Of a DNA stretch of 64,000 bases, positions 46,009 through 54,940 are shown one piece after another. A program made the position numbers and the translations under genes. The notes below the pieces were generated by a model, which made no database searches, had not been told where the DNA came from, and saw only the letters and a program-made list of their open reading frames with translations. How positions within the stretch are numbered: the first letter of the stretch is position 1; every line of letters starts with the position of its first letter. Source of the DNA: DASZUK01 sp035547695 (GTDB taxonomy: Bacteria > Actinomycetota > Acidimicrobiia > Acidimicrobiales > RAAP-2); the NCBI GenBank assembly GCA_035547695.1, contig DASZUK010000023.1, positions 52,030-116,029 of the forward strand, in the 5' to 3' direction.

Positions 46009-47448
46009 ATGCCTGATTCCCCCTCCGCAGTGCTCCTGTCCGACGAGGCCATGGGGACGTTCGACGAGAACGGCAACTACGTCCCCCGGGCCGTCGTCGA
46101 GGACGACCTCTCCGGCCAGCCCCTCGAAGACGTCATGGCCGGCACCATCGTCGAGTTCGACGACGGTGACGTGGTGGAGGGCACCGTGGTCAAGATCGAC
46201 CGCGACGAGGTGCTGCTGGACATCGGGTTCAAGTCGGAGGGGGTCATCCCGGCCCGGGAGCTGTCCATCCGCAACGACGTCCATCCCGACGAGATCGTCA
46301 GCCTCGGCGACCACGTCGAGGCCCTGGTGCTCCAGAAGGAGGACAAGGAGGGCCGGCTGGTCCTGTCCAAGAAGCGGGCCCAGTACGAGCGGGCCTGGTC
46401 CACCATCGAGAAGCTGAAGGAAGCCGACGAGATGGTGAAGGGCCCGGTCATCGAGGTGGTGAAGGGCGGCCTGATCGTCGACATCGGCCTCCGCGGGTTC
46501 CTGCCGGCCTCCCTGGTGGAGCTCCGCCGGGTGCGGGAGCTGCAGCCGTACGTCGGCCGGGTCATCGAGGCCAAGATCATCGAGCTGGACCGCAACCGGA
46601 ACAACGTGGTGCTGTCCCGCCGGGCCTGGCTGGAGGAGGCCCAGAAGGAGCAGCGCGGCGACTTCCTGGCCAACCTGAAGCCCGGCGAGCGCCGCCGCGG
46701 GGTGGTGTCCTCGGTGGTCAACTTCGGCGCCTTCGTCGACCTCGGCGGCATGGACGGCCTGGTCCACGTCTCCGAGCTCAGTTGGAAGCACGTCGACCAC
46801 CCCTCGTCGGTGGTGCAGGTCGGTGACGAGATCGAGGTGGAGGTCCTCGACGTCGACCTCGACAAGGAGCGGATCAGCCTGTCCCTGAAGGCCACCCAGA
46901 CCGACCCGTGGCAGGAGTTCGCCGACGGCCACCAGGTCGGCCAGCTTGTGTACGGCCGCATCACCAAGCTGGTGCCGTTCGGCGCCTTCGTCCAGGTTGG
47001 CGACGGCATCGAGGGGCTGGTGCACATCTCCGAGATGGCCGCCCACCACGTCGACCTGCCCGAGCAGGTGGTCAGCCCCGGCGAGGAGCTGTGGGTGAAG
47101 ATCATCGACATCGACCTGCAGCGCCGCCGGATCAGCCTGTCCATCAAGCAGGCCGCCGAGGGTGGCGAGGTGTCCGAGGAGTACCGCGAGGCCTTCGGCG
47201 AGCACGCCTACGACGAAGAGGGCAACTACATCGGCTACGACTACTCCACCGAGGCCGGCGAGTTCACCCCGGAGACCGAGGCCCAGGCGGCCTGGGCCGA
47301 CTATGCCACCGAGGCCGCCACCCAGGCGGCTCCGGCGGAAGAGGCCGCCACCCAGGCGGCTCCGGCGGAAGAGGCCGCCCCGGCGGAGCAGCCGGCCGAG
47401 GCCTCCGTTGCCGTCCCCGCCACAGAAGGCGACACGCCGGTTACATAG
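46009..47448 (+). CDS. rpsA: 30S ribosomal protein S1
   Basis: 479 residues with four S1 (OB-fold) repeats, as in actinobacteria, compared with six in E. coli. Repeat starts are near residues 46 (GTIVEFDDGDVVEGTVV), 145 (GPVIEVVKGGLIVDIGL), 226 (RRGVVSSVVNFGAFVDLGG) and 312 (YGRITKLVPFGAFVQVGDG). S1 helps mRNA binding by the ribosome. The C-terminus after the repeats contains a duplicated ATQAAPAEEA unit (a 30-bp direct repeat at about 47311-47375) and an Ala/Glu-rich end. In a window full of leaderless mRNAs, this gene's own long leader stands out. Confidence 0.96.
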   Translation: MPDSPSAVLLSDEAMGTFDENGNYVPRAVVEDDLSGQPLEDVMAGTIVEFDDGDVVEGTVVKIDRDEVLLDIGFKSEGVIPARELSIRNDVHPDEIVSLGDHVEALVLQKEDKEGRLVLSKKRAQYERAWSTIEKLKEADEMVKGPVIEVVKGGLIVDIGLRGFLPASLVELRRVRELQPYVGRVIEAKIIELDRNRNNVVLSRRAWLEEAQKEQRGDFLANLKPGERRRGVVSSVVNFGAFVDLGGMDGLVHVSELSWKHVDHPSSVVQVGDEIEVEVLDVDLDKERISLSLKATQTDPWQEFADGHQVGQLVYGRITKLVPFGAFVQVGDGIEGLVHISEMAAHHVDLPEQVVSPGEELWVKIIDIDLQRRRISLSIKQAAEGGEVSEEYREAFGEHAYDEEGNYIGYDYSTEAGEFTPETEAQAAWADYATEAATQAAPAEEAATQAAPAEEAAPAEQPAEASVAVPATEGDTPVT

Positions 47449-47456
47449 CCAGTATT

Positions 47457-47488
47457 GGTAACCGCCCATTTCCGGCGGTACCGTTACC
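47457..47488 (+). terminator. Possible rpsA terminator or operator hairpin
   Basis: GGTAAC (47457-47462) and GTTACC (47483-47488) form outer arms around CGCC and GGCG inner arms with a CATTTCC loop. A 5-nt bulge sits on the right. It lies 9 bp after the rpsA stop and 32 bp before the next start. Confidence 0.4.
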
Positions 47489-47519
47489 CCCCGGAGCACA
47501 TTCGACCCAAGGGGGGGCC

Positions 47520-50500
47520 ATGGCCTTCGTTCGACACGGTGTCCGGTGGATCGCGGTCGCCGCCCTGGGGGCCGGCAGCCTGACGGCGCTGGCCGGGGTG
47601 GCCGCGGCCGGTGCGACGCCACCGACCGGTCCGCTGACCTTCTACGTCACAGGCACCTCGGGAACGGACACGAACTTCTGCGACGTCTCCTCGGCGCCGT
47701 GCCGGACCATCGAGCATGCCGTCACAGAGGCCGGCGTCGCCGACACAGCCGTCACCATCGAGATCGGGTCGGAACCAACAACATACGTATACCCCGAGCA
47801 GGTGACGGTGCCGCCGACGAGCTGGACAGTGACAACAACAGGCCCGTACGGCCCCACGTCACTGACCATCGAGCCCAACCCTGCCAACACCTCCCCGGTG
47901 GTGGTCGAGCCGCCGGCAACAGCGTTCACCGGCCCCGCCAACCTGCCCGCGGTGCCCACCGCCGACCAGGCGTACGACGACTTCGGCGGCCAGAACGTCC
48001 ATGCCATCATCGGCGTCGGCCAGCCCTCCCAGGGTTATGCCGCCCTGGCCACCGTGGTCGACATCACCGGGCTGACCGTCGACGGGGCGAACAACCCGGC
48101 CAGCGCGCTCGTGGCCGGCATCGCCTACGTCAACGCCTCCGGCACCGTCGCCGGCAACACCGTCACCGATCTCAACAGCCACCCGGCGCTCTGGTCGCCC
48201 AACCAGGAGCACGGGATCGACGTCCGTGGGGTCAACCCCGGCGACGCCCCGACCCCGTCCTACACGGTCTCCGTCGAGGACAACACCCTGGGCAGTCCCA
48301 CAGCGACCGACGTCGCCCCGGACTGGGTCGGCCACATCCCGGTCGACGTGAACAGCACCGGTTCGACCGTCGGCACGGCCACCGCCGGCAGCCTGTCGGC
48401 GACGATCACCGGCAACCACGTCTACGGGACCCCGATCGACACAACGGTGGTCGACAACGGTGCCGACCCGACGACCTCCCAGAACGGGATCACCGCGGCC
48501 GGGCTGGTCGGGCTGTCGGTGTCCGGGAACACTGTGAAGGACCTCCAGTCGGCCGGGTACGGCGGGGCAGTGAACGTCGGCACGCAGGCAGCCGACGCCT
48601 CCTGCTCGGTGGCCGGGAACACACTGCTGGCAGACGACTACGGCGTCGAATTCCTGGGGGCCAAGGGCTGCACGGCCTCGGGGAACACCATCACGGCCGG
48701 GTTCTTCGGGGTCGGGGTCATGACGGTGCCGTCCTGGGGACCGGTCGACAAGACCAACCAGCCCAGCGTGGACGACACGGTGTCCGGCAACACCATCACC
48801 GGCACCTCCACCATCCTCACCGGACGGATGATCTCCCGGGTGCCCATCGACGGGGTGCTGGTCCCCGACGGCCCAACAGCGTCGGTGGACGGCAACACCA
48901 TCAGCGGGTTCCTCACCGACGTGTACGTGGGGGTGGACCCGCTGCGGTACGCCGGTACACATGGTGAGCCGACGTGGACAACAACAACGGTGGCCCTGCC
49001 GGCGGCAGCTACATGGTCGACGGCGGGGGTGACGGTGAACCACAACGACCTCGGTCCGCTGGCCACCCCCCGCCCGCCGGGGATCCGCTCGGAAGGCGCT
49101 CAGTCGATCCCGAACCGGCCACCCGTCACATTCTCGAGCTACGGGGTGGCCTGCAAGTACACCCCCGGTGGCGGCGGCTGCTCCGACGCCACCCCGCTGG
49201 ACGGCACCAACAACTGGTGGGGCGCCGCCGACGGCCCCGGCCCGGTCGGGCCGGGCAGCGGCGTCCCGGTGTCGACCGACGTGAACTACACCCCGTGGTG
49301 GGTGACCCCGACAGGGGCCCTCCCCGGTGCGCCCGGTGCGCCGACCACAGTGGTGGCCGTCGCCCCCTCCAACTCGTCGCTGGTCAACGCCGCCCGGGTG
49401 ACCTGGACCGCACCGCCGGCGACGATCACACCGGTGACCTCGTACACGGTGACCCCCAACAACCAGACCACCGGCGGGCAGGGCCAGCCGGTGACCGTGA
49501 ACGGGACGACCACCACAGCCACCGTGACCGGGCTGGTCGGCGGGGACAGCTACACCTTCACGGTCACGGCCACCAACGCCGCCGGGACCGGCCCGGGGGC
49601 GACGTCGAACGCGGTGGTGCCGGTCAAGGTGGCCCCGACAGCGTCGTCCAGCTCCGGGACGACCATCCCGGGCACAGGGACCGCCACGACCAACCCGGTC
49701 ACCGTGCCAGCCTCCGGCGGGTCGACGGTGTCGGTGACCGCCAGCGGCAGCGGCCCGGCCGGCGGCGCCGGCACGCTGACCGTGTCGGCGTACCCGTCCG
49801 ACCCGACCGGCGGCTTCGCCATCGGCAGCGCCTACTTCGACGTCTCGGTGACGCCGGGCAGCACGTTCACCCAGGTGCAGTTCCAGGTCTGCGGGGTGCC
49901 GTCGGGGCAGGTGGTGCAGTGGTGGAACCCGCTCACCCAGACGTACCAGCCGGCGTCCACACAGACGGCCGCCTCCGGTGCCACACGGTGTGTGGTGGTC
50001 ACCATCAACAGCGGTACGTCGCCGTCGCTGTCGCAGTTGTACGGCACCGTGTTCGCCGTGGCCCCGGCGGCGTCGGCAACCTCCGGGTACTGGCTGGCCG
50101 CCAGCGACGGCGGGGTGTTCACCTACGGCAACGCCGCCTTCTACGGCTCCATGGGCGGCAAGCCGCTGAACCAGCCCATCGTCGGCATCGCCGCCACCCC
50201 GAACAACGGGGGGTACTGGCTGGTGGCTTCGGACGGCGGGGTGTTCTCGTTCGGCAACGCCGCCTTCTACGGCTCCATGGGCGGCAAGCCGCTCAACCAG
50301 CCCATCGTCGGCATCACCCCCACCCTGGACGGCAAGGGGTACTGGCTGGTGGCCAAGGACGGCGGCGTCTTCGCCTTCGGTGACGCCACCTTCTCCGGCT
50401 CCATGGGGGGCAAGTCGCTGAACGCCCCGGTGGTCGGCATGGCGGCGACCCCGGACGGCGGCGGGTACTGGCTGGTGGCCAAGGACGGCGGCGTCTTCGC

Positions 50501-50828
50501 CTTCGGTGACGCCACCTTCTCCGGCTCCATGGGGGGCAAGTCGCTGAACGCCCCGGTGGTCGGCGCGGCGGCCGGACCGTCGGACGCCGGGTACTGGCTG
50601 GTGGCCGCCGACGGCGGCATCTTCAGCTTCGGCGACGCCACCTTCAAGGGATCGGCCGGCGGGCTCCGTCTCGACCAGCCGGTGGTCGGCATGGCGGCCA
50701 CCCCGACGGCCGCCGGCTACTACCTGACGGCCGCCGACGGCGGGGTGTTCACCTACGGTGACGCGGCCTTCCAGGGATCGGCCGGCGGCCTGAAGCTGGT
50801 GAAGCCGGTGGTGGGGATGGCTGACTGA
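47520..50828 (+). CDS. Secreted multidomain repeat protein (parallel beta-helix, FN3, GYWLVASDGG repeats)
   Basis: 1102 residues. A Sec signal peptide (1-30: RHGVRWIAVAALGAGS then LTALAGVAAAGA) precedes a pectate-lyase-like beta-helix (about 40-560) with repeated SGNT(I/V), then an FN3 domain at about 600-700 (TVVAVAPSNSSLVNAARVTW to TATNAAGTGPG), a Ser/Thr-rich beta domain, and from about 850 six copies of a 42-residue unit, GYWL(V/A)A-DGGVF-FG-A-FYGSMGG. Such units are abundant in Acidimicrobiia surface proteins. ATG 47520 follows a GGGGGGG tract. Threonine ACA codons are far more frequent than in its neighbours. Likely cell-surface or extracellular; no enzymatic residues are evident. Confidence 0.8.
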   Translation: MAFVRHGVRWIAVAALGAGSLTALAGVAAAGATPPTGPLTFYVTGTSGTDTNFCDVSSAPCRTIEHAVTEAGVADTAVTIEIGSEPTTYVYPEQVTVPPTSWTVTTTGPYGPTSLTIEPNPANTSPVVVEPPATAFTGPANLPAVPTADQAYDDFGGQNVHAIIGVGQPSQGYAALATVVDITGLTVDGANNPASALVAGIAYVNASGTVAGNTVTDLNSHPALWSPNQEHGIDVRGVNPGDAPTPSYTVSVEDNTLGSPTATDVAPDWVGHIPVDVNSTGSTVGTATAGSLSATITGNHVYGTPIDTTVVDNGADPTTSQNGITAAGLVGLSVSGNTVKDLQSAGYGGAVNVGTQAADASCSVAGNTLLADDYGVEFLGAKGCTASGNTITAGFFGVGVMTVPSWGPVDKTNQPSVDDTVSGNTITGTSTILTGRMISRVPIDGVLVPDGPTASVDGNTISGFLTDVYVGVDPLRYAGTHGEPTWTTTTVALPAAATWSTAGVTVNHNDLGPLATPRPPGIRSEGAQSIPNRPPVTFSSYGVACKYTPGGGGCSDATPLDGTNNWWGAADGPGPVGPGSGVPVSTDVNYTPWWVTPTGALPGAPGAPTTVVAVAPSNSSLVNAARVTWTAPPATITPVTSYTVTPNNQTTGGQGQPVTVNGTTTTATVTGLVGGDSYTFTVTATNAAGTGPGATSNAVVPVKVAPTASSSSGTTIPGTGTATTNPVTVPASGGSTVSVTASGSGPAGGAGTLTVSAYPSDPTGGFAIGSAYFDVSVTPGSTFTQVQFQVCGVPSGQVVQWWNPLTQTYQPASTQTAASGATRCVVVTINSGTSPSLSQLYGTVFAVAPAASATSGYWLAASDGGVFTYGNAAFYGSMGGKPLNQPIVGIAATPNNGGYWLVASDGGVFSFGNAAFYGSMGGKPLNQPIVGITPTLDGKGYWLVAKDGGVFAFGDATFSGSMGGKSLNAPVVGMAATPDGGGYWLVAKDGGVFAFGDATFSGSMGGKSLNAPVVGAAAGPSDAGYWLVAADGGIFSFGDATFKGSAGGLRLDQPVVGMAATPTAAGYYLTAADGGVFTYGDAAFQGSAGGLKLVKPVVGMAD
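50337..50564 (+). repeat. 126-bp tandem repeat units within the secreted protein
   Basis: Bases 50337-50438 are identical to 50463-50564 (102 bp at a 126-bp, 42-codon period). Other units at 50085-50828 are more diverged. This looks like a recent internal duplication. Confidence 0.85.
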
Positions 50829-50860
50829 CCCGGCCGCTCAGGCTGACCCGGCCGCTCAGG
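50825..50860. repeat. 18-bp tandem duplication carrying both convergent stop codons
   Basis: CTGACCCGGCCGCTCAGG at 50825-50842 is repeated exactly at 50843-50860. The first copy holds the TGA of the secreted-protein gene and the second the minus-strand TGA (TCA 50856-50858) of the oppF-type gene. Confidence 0.9.
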
Positions 50861-51836
50861 CGGCGCCCGGGCCGGTCGCGGCCGGCGGGCCGACCAGCGG
50901 GAAGTGGCAGGCCACGGCGTGGCCGGGTGACACCTCCCGCAGCTCCGGCACCTCTGCCGCGCACCTGGCCTCGGCCCGGGGACAGCGGGTCCGGAACCGG
51001 CAGCCCGACGGCGGGTCGATGGGGCTCGGTGGCTCACCGGGCAGCGGCGCCGTCGTGGGGGCGTCGGGGTCCGGCTCCACCGCGGACCGCAGCAGGGCGG
51101 CGGTGTAGTGGTGGGCCGGTGCCCGGTACACGGCGTCGGCCGGGGCCACCTCGCACAGCCGGCCCAGGTACATGACGGCGACCCGGTCGCTGACGTTCTT
51201 GACCACGGCCAGGTCGTGGGCGATGAACAGCATGGTCAGCCCGTAGCGGGCCTTCAGGTCCTCCAGCAGGTTCAGGATCTGGGCCTGCACCGACACGTCC
51301 AGGGCGGACACCACCTCGTCGCAGATCAGCAGCCGCGGCTCCATCACCAGGGCCCGGGCGATGCTGATCCGCTGGCACTGCCCCCCGGAGAACTCCCGGG
51401 GCCGCCGGCCGCCGGCCACCGCCGGGTCCAGGCCCACGGCCTCCAGCATGGCGTCGGCGGCCCGCCGCCGGTCGTCCCTGGTGCCCCGGCCCCAGATGTC
51501 CAGGGGCTCCGCCACGATGTCGCGGACGCGGCGGCGGGGGTTCAACGACGACACCGGGTCCTGGAAGATCATCTGGATACCCACCCGGGCCTGCCGGAGG
51601 GCCCGCCGGTGCAGGCCGGTCAGGTCCACCCCGTCGAACCTCACCGTCCCCTCCGTCGGCCGGTCCACCTGCATGATGGCCCGGCCGGTGGTCGACTTGC
51701 CGCAGCCGGACTCCCCGACCAACCCGACGGTCTCTCCGCGCCGGACGTCCAGGTCCACCCCGGCCACCGCCTGCACGGTGTGGCCGCCCCGGCGGAAGTC
51801 CACCCGGAGGCCCCGGACCGACAGCAGCGGGGTCAC
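50856..51836 (-). CDS. Oligopeptide/dipeptide ABC transporter ATP-binding protein, OppF type
   Basis: 326 residues. Walker A GLVGESGCGKSTTG, Q-loop MIFQDPVSSLNPRRRV, signature EFSGGQCQRISIARAL (Cys in place of the common Arg/Met), Walker B LLICDEVVSALD and LFIAHDLAVV. The C-terminal oligopeptide-transporter extension has SGCRFRTRCPRAEARC, the Cys-rich motif that can bind an iron-sulfur cluster. GTG 51836 overlaps the OppD-type stop. Last gene of the operon. Confidence 0.92.
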   Translation of the reverse strand: MTPLLSVRGLRVDFRRGGHTVQAVAGVDLDVRRGETVGLVGESGCGKSTTGRAIMQVDRPTEGTVRFDGVDLTGLHRRALRQARVGIQMIFQDPVSSLNPRRRVRDIVAEPLDIWGRGTRDDRRRAADAMLEAVGLDPAVAGGRRPREFSGGQCQRISIARALVMEPRLLICDEVVSALDVSVQAQILNLLEDLKARYGLTMLFIAHDLAVVKNVSDRVAVMYLGRLCEVAPADAVYRAPAHHYTAALLRSAVEPDPDAPTTAPLPGEPPSPIDPPSGCRFRTRCPRAEARCAAEVPELREVSPGHAVACHFPLVGPPAATGPGAA

Positions 51837-52954
51837 CGCGCCCGCTCCGGTGCGGCGGCCGGGTCCGGCCCCTGCCGGCCGCCGAGCGGGAACCAGCAGG
51901 CGTACCGGTGCGCCGCGGTCTCCGCGGCCACCAGCGGCGGGGCCTGCCGGTGGCACAGGTCCCGGGCGTACCGGCAGCGGGGGGCGAACGGGCAGCCCGG
52001 CGGCCGGTCCACCGGGTCCGGCGGCCGGCCGTCGATGGCGGCCAGCCGGGTGTGGCTGGGGTCGGCCAGCCGGGGGATGGACCGCAGCAGGGCCTCGGTG
52101 TACGGCATGGCGGTGGCCGAGAACAGCGTCCGGGTGGGGGCCTGCTCGACCACCCGGCCGGCGTACATCACCACGATGTGGTCGGTGCGGGTGGCCACCA
52201 CCCCGAGGTCGTGGGAGACCAGCACCATGGCCATCCGCCGCTCCGCCGCCATCCCGGCCAGCAGGTCCAGGATCTGGGCCTGCACCGTCGCGTCCAGGCC
52301 GGTGGTGGGCTCGTCGGCCAGCAGCAGCCGGGGGGCGCAGGCCACCGCGATGGCGATCATCACCCGCTGCCGCATCCCCCCGGACAGTTGCCCCGGGTAG
52401 CTGCGGTACCGGGCCTCCGGGGACGGGATGCCGACCTGGCCGAGCAGGGACAGGGCGGTGGCCCTGGCCTCGTCCCGGTCCATTCCGAGGTGCAGCCGCA
52501 GCGGTTCGGTGATCTGCCGGCCGATCCGCATGACCGGGTTCAGCGACGTCATCGGGTCCTGGAACACCATGGCGATCCGGGCCCCCCACAGCGACCGCAG
52601 CGCTTTCGGCGGCGCCCCCACCAGCTCGACGCCCTCGAACCGCACCGACCCGGACACCCCGGGCCCGCCCAGCAGGCCCATCACCGTCCTCGCCAGCACC
52701 GTCTTGCCGGACCCGGACTCGCCCACCACCCCCACGGTCCGGCCACGGTCCAGGGTGAACGACACCCCGTCCACCGCCCGCAGCGGCCCGCGGTCGGTGT
52801 CGAACGACACCCGCAGGTCCTCCACCTCCAGCAGACGGCCACCCGGTCGGGGCCCCGGACGGGCAGGGGGCAGACGGCCAGGGGTGGGGTCGGGGTCCCC
52901 ACCCTCTGGAGGAGTCCGGGGTCGGGGCCCCGGACGGGCAGGGGGCACCGTCAC
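51833..52954 (-). CDS. Oligopeptide/dipeptide ABC transporter ATP-binding protein, OppD type
   Basis: 373 residues. After an unusual Pro/Gly/Arg-rich N-terminus of 40 residues, made by a duplicated PPARPGPRPG unit, the ATPase has VGVVGESGSGKTVLART, VFQDPMTSLNPVMRI, QLSGGMRQRVMIAIAVA, LLADEPTTGLDATVQ and LVSHDLGVV, with the C-terminal GCPFAPRCRYARDLC motif. A 28-bp sequence (GGTCGGGGCCCCGGACGGGC then AGGGGGCA) occurs twice in the 5' end (about 52848 and 52919). GTG 52954 overlaps the OppC-type stop. Confidence 0.9.
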   Translation of the reverse strand: MTVPPARPGPRPRTPPEGGDPDPTPGRLPPARPGPRPGGRLLEVEDLRVSFDTDRGPLRAVDGVSFTLDRGRTVGVVGESGSGKTVLARTVMGLLGGPGVSGSVRFEGVELVGAPPKALRSLWGARIAMVFQDPMTSLNPVMRIGRQITEPLRLHLGMDRDEARATALSLLGQVGIPSPEARYRSYPGQLSGGMRQRVMIAIAVACAPRLLLADEPTTGLDATVQAQILDLLAGMAAERRMAMVLVSHDLGVVATRTDHIVVMYAGRVVEQAPTRTLFSATAMPYTEALLRSIPRLADPSHTRLAAIDGRPPDPVDRPPGCPFAPRCRYARDLCHRQAPPLVAAETAAHRYACWFPLGGRQGPDPAAAPERAR

Positions 52955-53916
52955 AGGTTGCCCTCGGCGACGTCAAAGTGCTGCCGCAGCCGGTCCCCGA
53001 CCAGGTTGATGGCCAGCAGGAACAGGAACATGGCCACCGCCGGGAACAGGACCAGCCACGGGTTGGACACCCCGGGGGTGCTGTTGAGGCCCTGCAGGCT
53101 CTCGTTCAGCATGTTGCCCCACGACGGGGTCGGCGGCGGCACCGACAGCCCCAGGAAGGCCAGGGTGCCCTCCAGGACGATGACGGTGGCCACCCCGATG
53201 AGGCTGAACGAGACGGTGGCCGGCAGGATGTTGGGCAGCAGCTCCCTGGTGACGATCCGCCGGTCGGTGGCCCCGAGGGTGCGGGCGGCGGTGACGAAGT
53301 CGCGGGTGGCGTACGACAGGGTGGCGGCGCGGATGATCCGGAAGAGCAGCGGGGCCGAGGCGATGCCGATGACCAGGATGATCTTCCACAGGTCGTGGCC
53401 CCAGAAGGTGACCAGGGCGATGACGGCCACCAGGGCCGGGAAGGCCAGCAGGACGTAGGAGGCCGCGTTGACCACCGCGTCGACCGCTCCGCGGCGGTAG
53501 GCGGACAGCATGCCGAGGGTGCCGCCGAGGAGCAGGCCGATGGCGATGGCGCCGAACCCCACCTCGAGGGACACCCTGGAGCCGTAGACGATCCGGGCGA
53601 AGATGTCCCGGCCGAGGTCGTCGGTGCCCAGCCAGTGGGCGGCGCTGGGACCGGTGTTGACGGCGGCGGACTGGGTCAGCGGGCTCTGGATGGGCAGCAC
53701 GTTGGCCAGGGCGGCGGCCAGGACGTTGACGGCCACCCAGCCGGCGCAGCCCCAGAAGAACCAGCCCAACCGCTTCCGGCGGCGCCCCACCTGGGTCATG
53801 GCGGCCACCGCGCTCCCGGCCGCGGCGTCGGCGGCCCGGGTGGACAGCGACGTGGCCGCCTCCGCGGGCTCCACCGCCACGGCGTGCGGGGCCTCGTCAG
53901 CCGACCGGCCGGTCAT
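52951..53916 (-). CDS. Oligopeptide/dipeptide ABC transporter permease, OppC type
   Basis: 321 residues. An N-terminal cytosolic stretch of about 55 Ala-rich residues precedes helix 1; then HWLGTDDLGRDIFARIVYG, the OppC hallmark, and the EAA loop with TAARTLGATDRRIVTRELLP. Six helices in total are expected. ATG 53916 shares a base with the OppB-type stop (TGATG). Substrate is unknown; nickel, dipeptide or oligopeptide importers look alike at this level. Confidence 0.9.
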   Translation of the reverse strand: MTGRSADEAPHAVAVEPAEAATSLSTRAADAAAGSAVAAMTQVGRRRKRLGWFFWGCAGWVAVNVLAAALANVLPIQSPLTQSAAVNTGPSAAHWLGTDDLGRDIFARIVYGSRVSLEVGFGAIAIGLLLGGTLGMLSAYRRGAVDAVVNAASYVLLAFPALVAVIALVTFWGHDLWKIILVIGIASAPLLFRIIRAATLSYATRDFVTAARTLGATDRRIVTRELLPNILPATVSFSLIGVATVIVLEGTLAFLGLSVPPPTPSWGNMLNESLQGLNSTPGVSNPWLVLFPAVAMFLFLLAINLVGDRLRQHFDVAEGNL

Positions 53917-54863
53917 CAGGTGAGGGAGATCCTGGGATCGACCACGGTGAACAGGAAGTCGACGACGAAGTTGAGGACCACCACCGCGACGGCCACGACG
54001 AGGACGATGCCCTGTACCACGATGTAGTCGCCCTGGTTGATGGCCACCACCAGTTGGTACCCCAGCCCGGGGAGCTGCAGCAGGAACTCCACCACGAAGG
54101 TGCCGGCGATGAGGGTGCCGATGTTGATGCCGGCGGAGGCCAGCAGGGAGACCGACGACGGCCGGAGGGCGTGCCGGTACAGGATGCGGCGGTCGGTCAG
54201 CCCCTTCGACCGGGCCATGGTGATGAAGTCCTCCTGCAGGGTGGCGATGAGGTCGTTGCGGAGCAGCCGGAAGTAGATGACGATGGACCCCAGGGCCAGC
54301 ACGATGGACGGCAGCAGCATGGTGTGCAGGTTCGACCCCACTGTCTGGGCCAGCGGCACGTAGGAGGCCGGGCCGGGGAACACGTGCAGGTCCACCGAGA
54401 ACAGCAGCACCAGCACCGGGGCGATGATGAACGGCGGCATGGCCAGCATGGCGAAGGTGCCGGCGGTGGCGTAGGTGTCCACCGCCCTGTTCGGGCGGCG
54501 GGCCGCCGCGGTGGCCAGGGGGATGGCCACCGCGAAGGCCAGGACCTGGGAGATGACGATCAGCTCGACGTCGATGGGGAAGGCGTTGCCGACGATGTCG
54601 GCCACCGACTGGTGGGTGGTGAACGACTGCCCCAGGTCGCCCTGGAGGACGTTGCCGAGCCAGACGAAGTACTGCTGCCACAGCGGCCGGTCCAACCCCA
54701 GTTGATGGTTGACGACGGCCACGTTCTGCGGGGTGGCGTTGGCGCCCAGGATGGTGATGGCCGGCTTGCCGGGCAACAGGTGGACCAGGAAGAACGTCCC
54801 CAGGGTGACCAGGAGCAGGATGGCGACCAGGGCGACCAGACGCTTGGCCACGTACTTCGCCAC
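53916..54863 (-). CDS. Oligopeptide/dipeptide ABC transporter permease, OppB type
   Basis: 315 residues from GTG 54863. The start VAKYVAKRLVALVAILL and the family LVHLLPGKPA, LGLDRPLWQQYFVWLGNVLQGDLG, EAA loop TMARSKGLTDRRILYRHALRPS and FLLQLPGLGYQLV are classic. The open frame reaches ATG 54932, but GTG 54863 has AAGGGGG before it and gives the normal OppB N-terminus. TAGGAT on the same strand (54904-54899) is a possible -10. The cluster lacks the extracytoplasmic binding protein. Confidence 0.9.
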   Translation of the reverse strand: MAKYVAKRLVALVAILLLVTLGTFFLVHLLPGKPAITILGANATPQNVAVVNHQLGLDRPLWQQYFVWLGNVLQGDLGQSFTTHQSVADIVGNAFPIDVELIVISQVLAFAVAIPLATAAARRPNRAVDTYATAGTFAMLAMPPFIIAPVLVLLFSVDLHVFPGPASYVPLAQTVGSNLHTMLLPSIVLALGSIVIYFRLLRNDLIATLQEDFITMARSKGLTDRRILYRHALRPSSVSLLASAGINIGTLIAGTFVVEFLLQLPGLGYQLVVAINQGDYIVVQGIVLVVAVAVVVLNFVVDFLFTVVDPRISLT

Positions 54864-54926
54864 GCGCCACCCCCTTCGCCGGCCCCCGTTGGCCGCCGAT
54901 CCTACGTCCGCCACTGGGCCGTCGCC

Positions 54927-54932
54927 TACCAT
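54927..54932 (+). promoter_or_regulatory. -10 box (TACCAT) of the envelope glycan cluster
   Basis: TACCAT followed by 8 nt and GTG 54941. It lies opposite the divergent OppB-type promoter region. Confidence 0.5.
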
Positions 54933-54940
54933 GCCTGCCC

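Noticed and set aside
46908..47519. N-terminal extension of the secreted protein frame
   Set aside because: It overlaps rpsA in another frame; ATG 47520 starts directly with a signal peptide.
50085..50828. Separate small genes from the C-terminal repeats
   Set aside because: The repeats stay in one frame with the signal peptide and FN3 parts and contain no internal stop.
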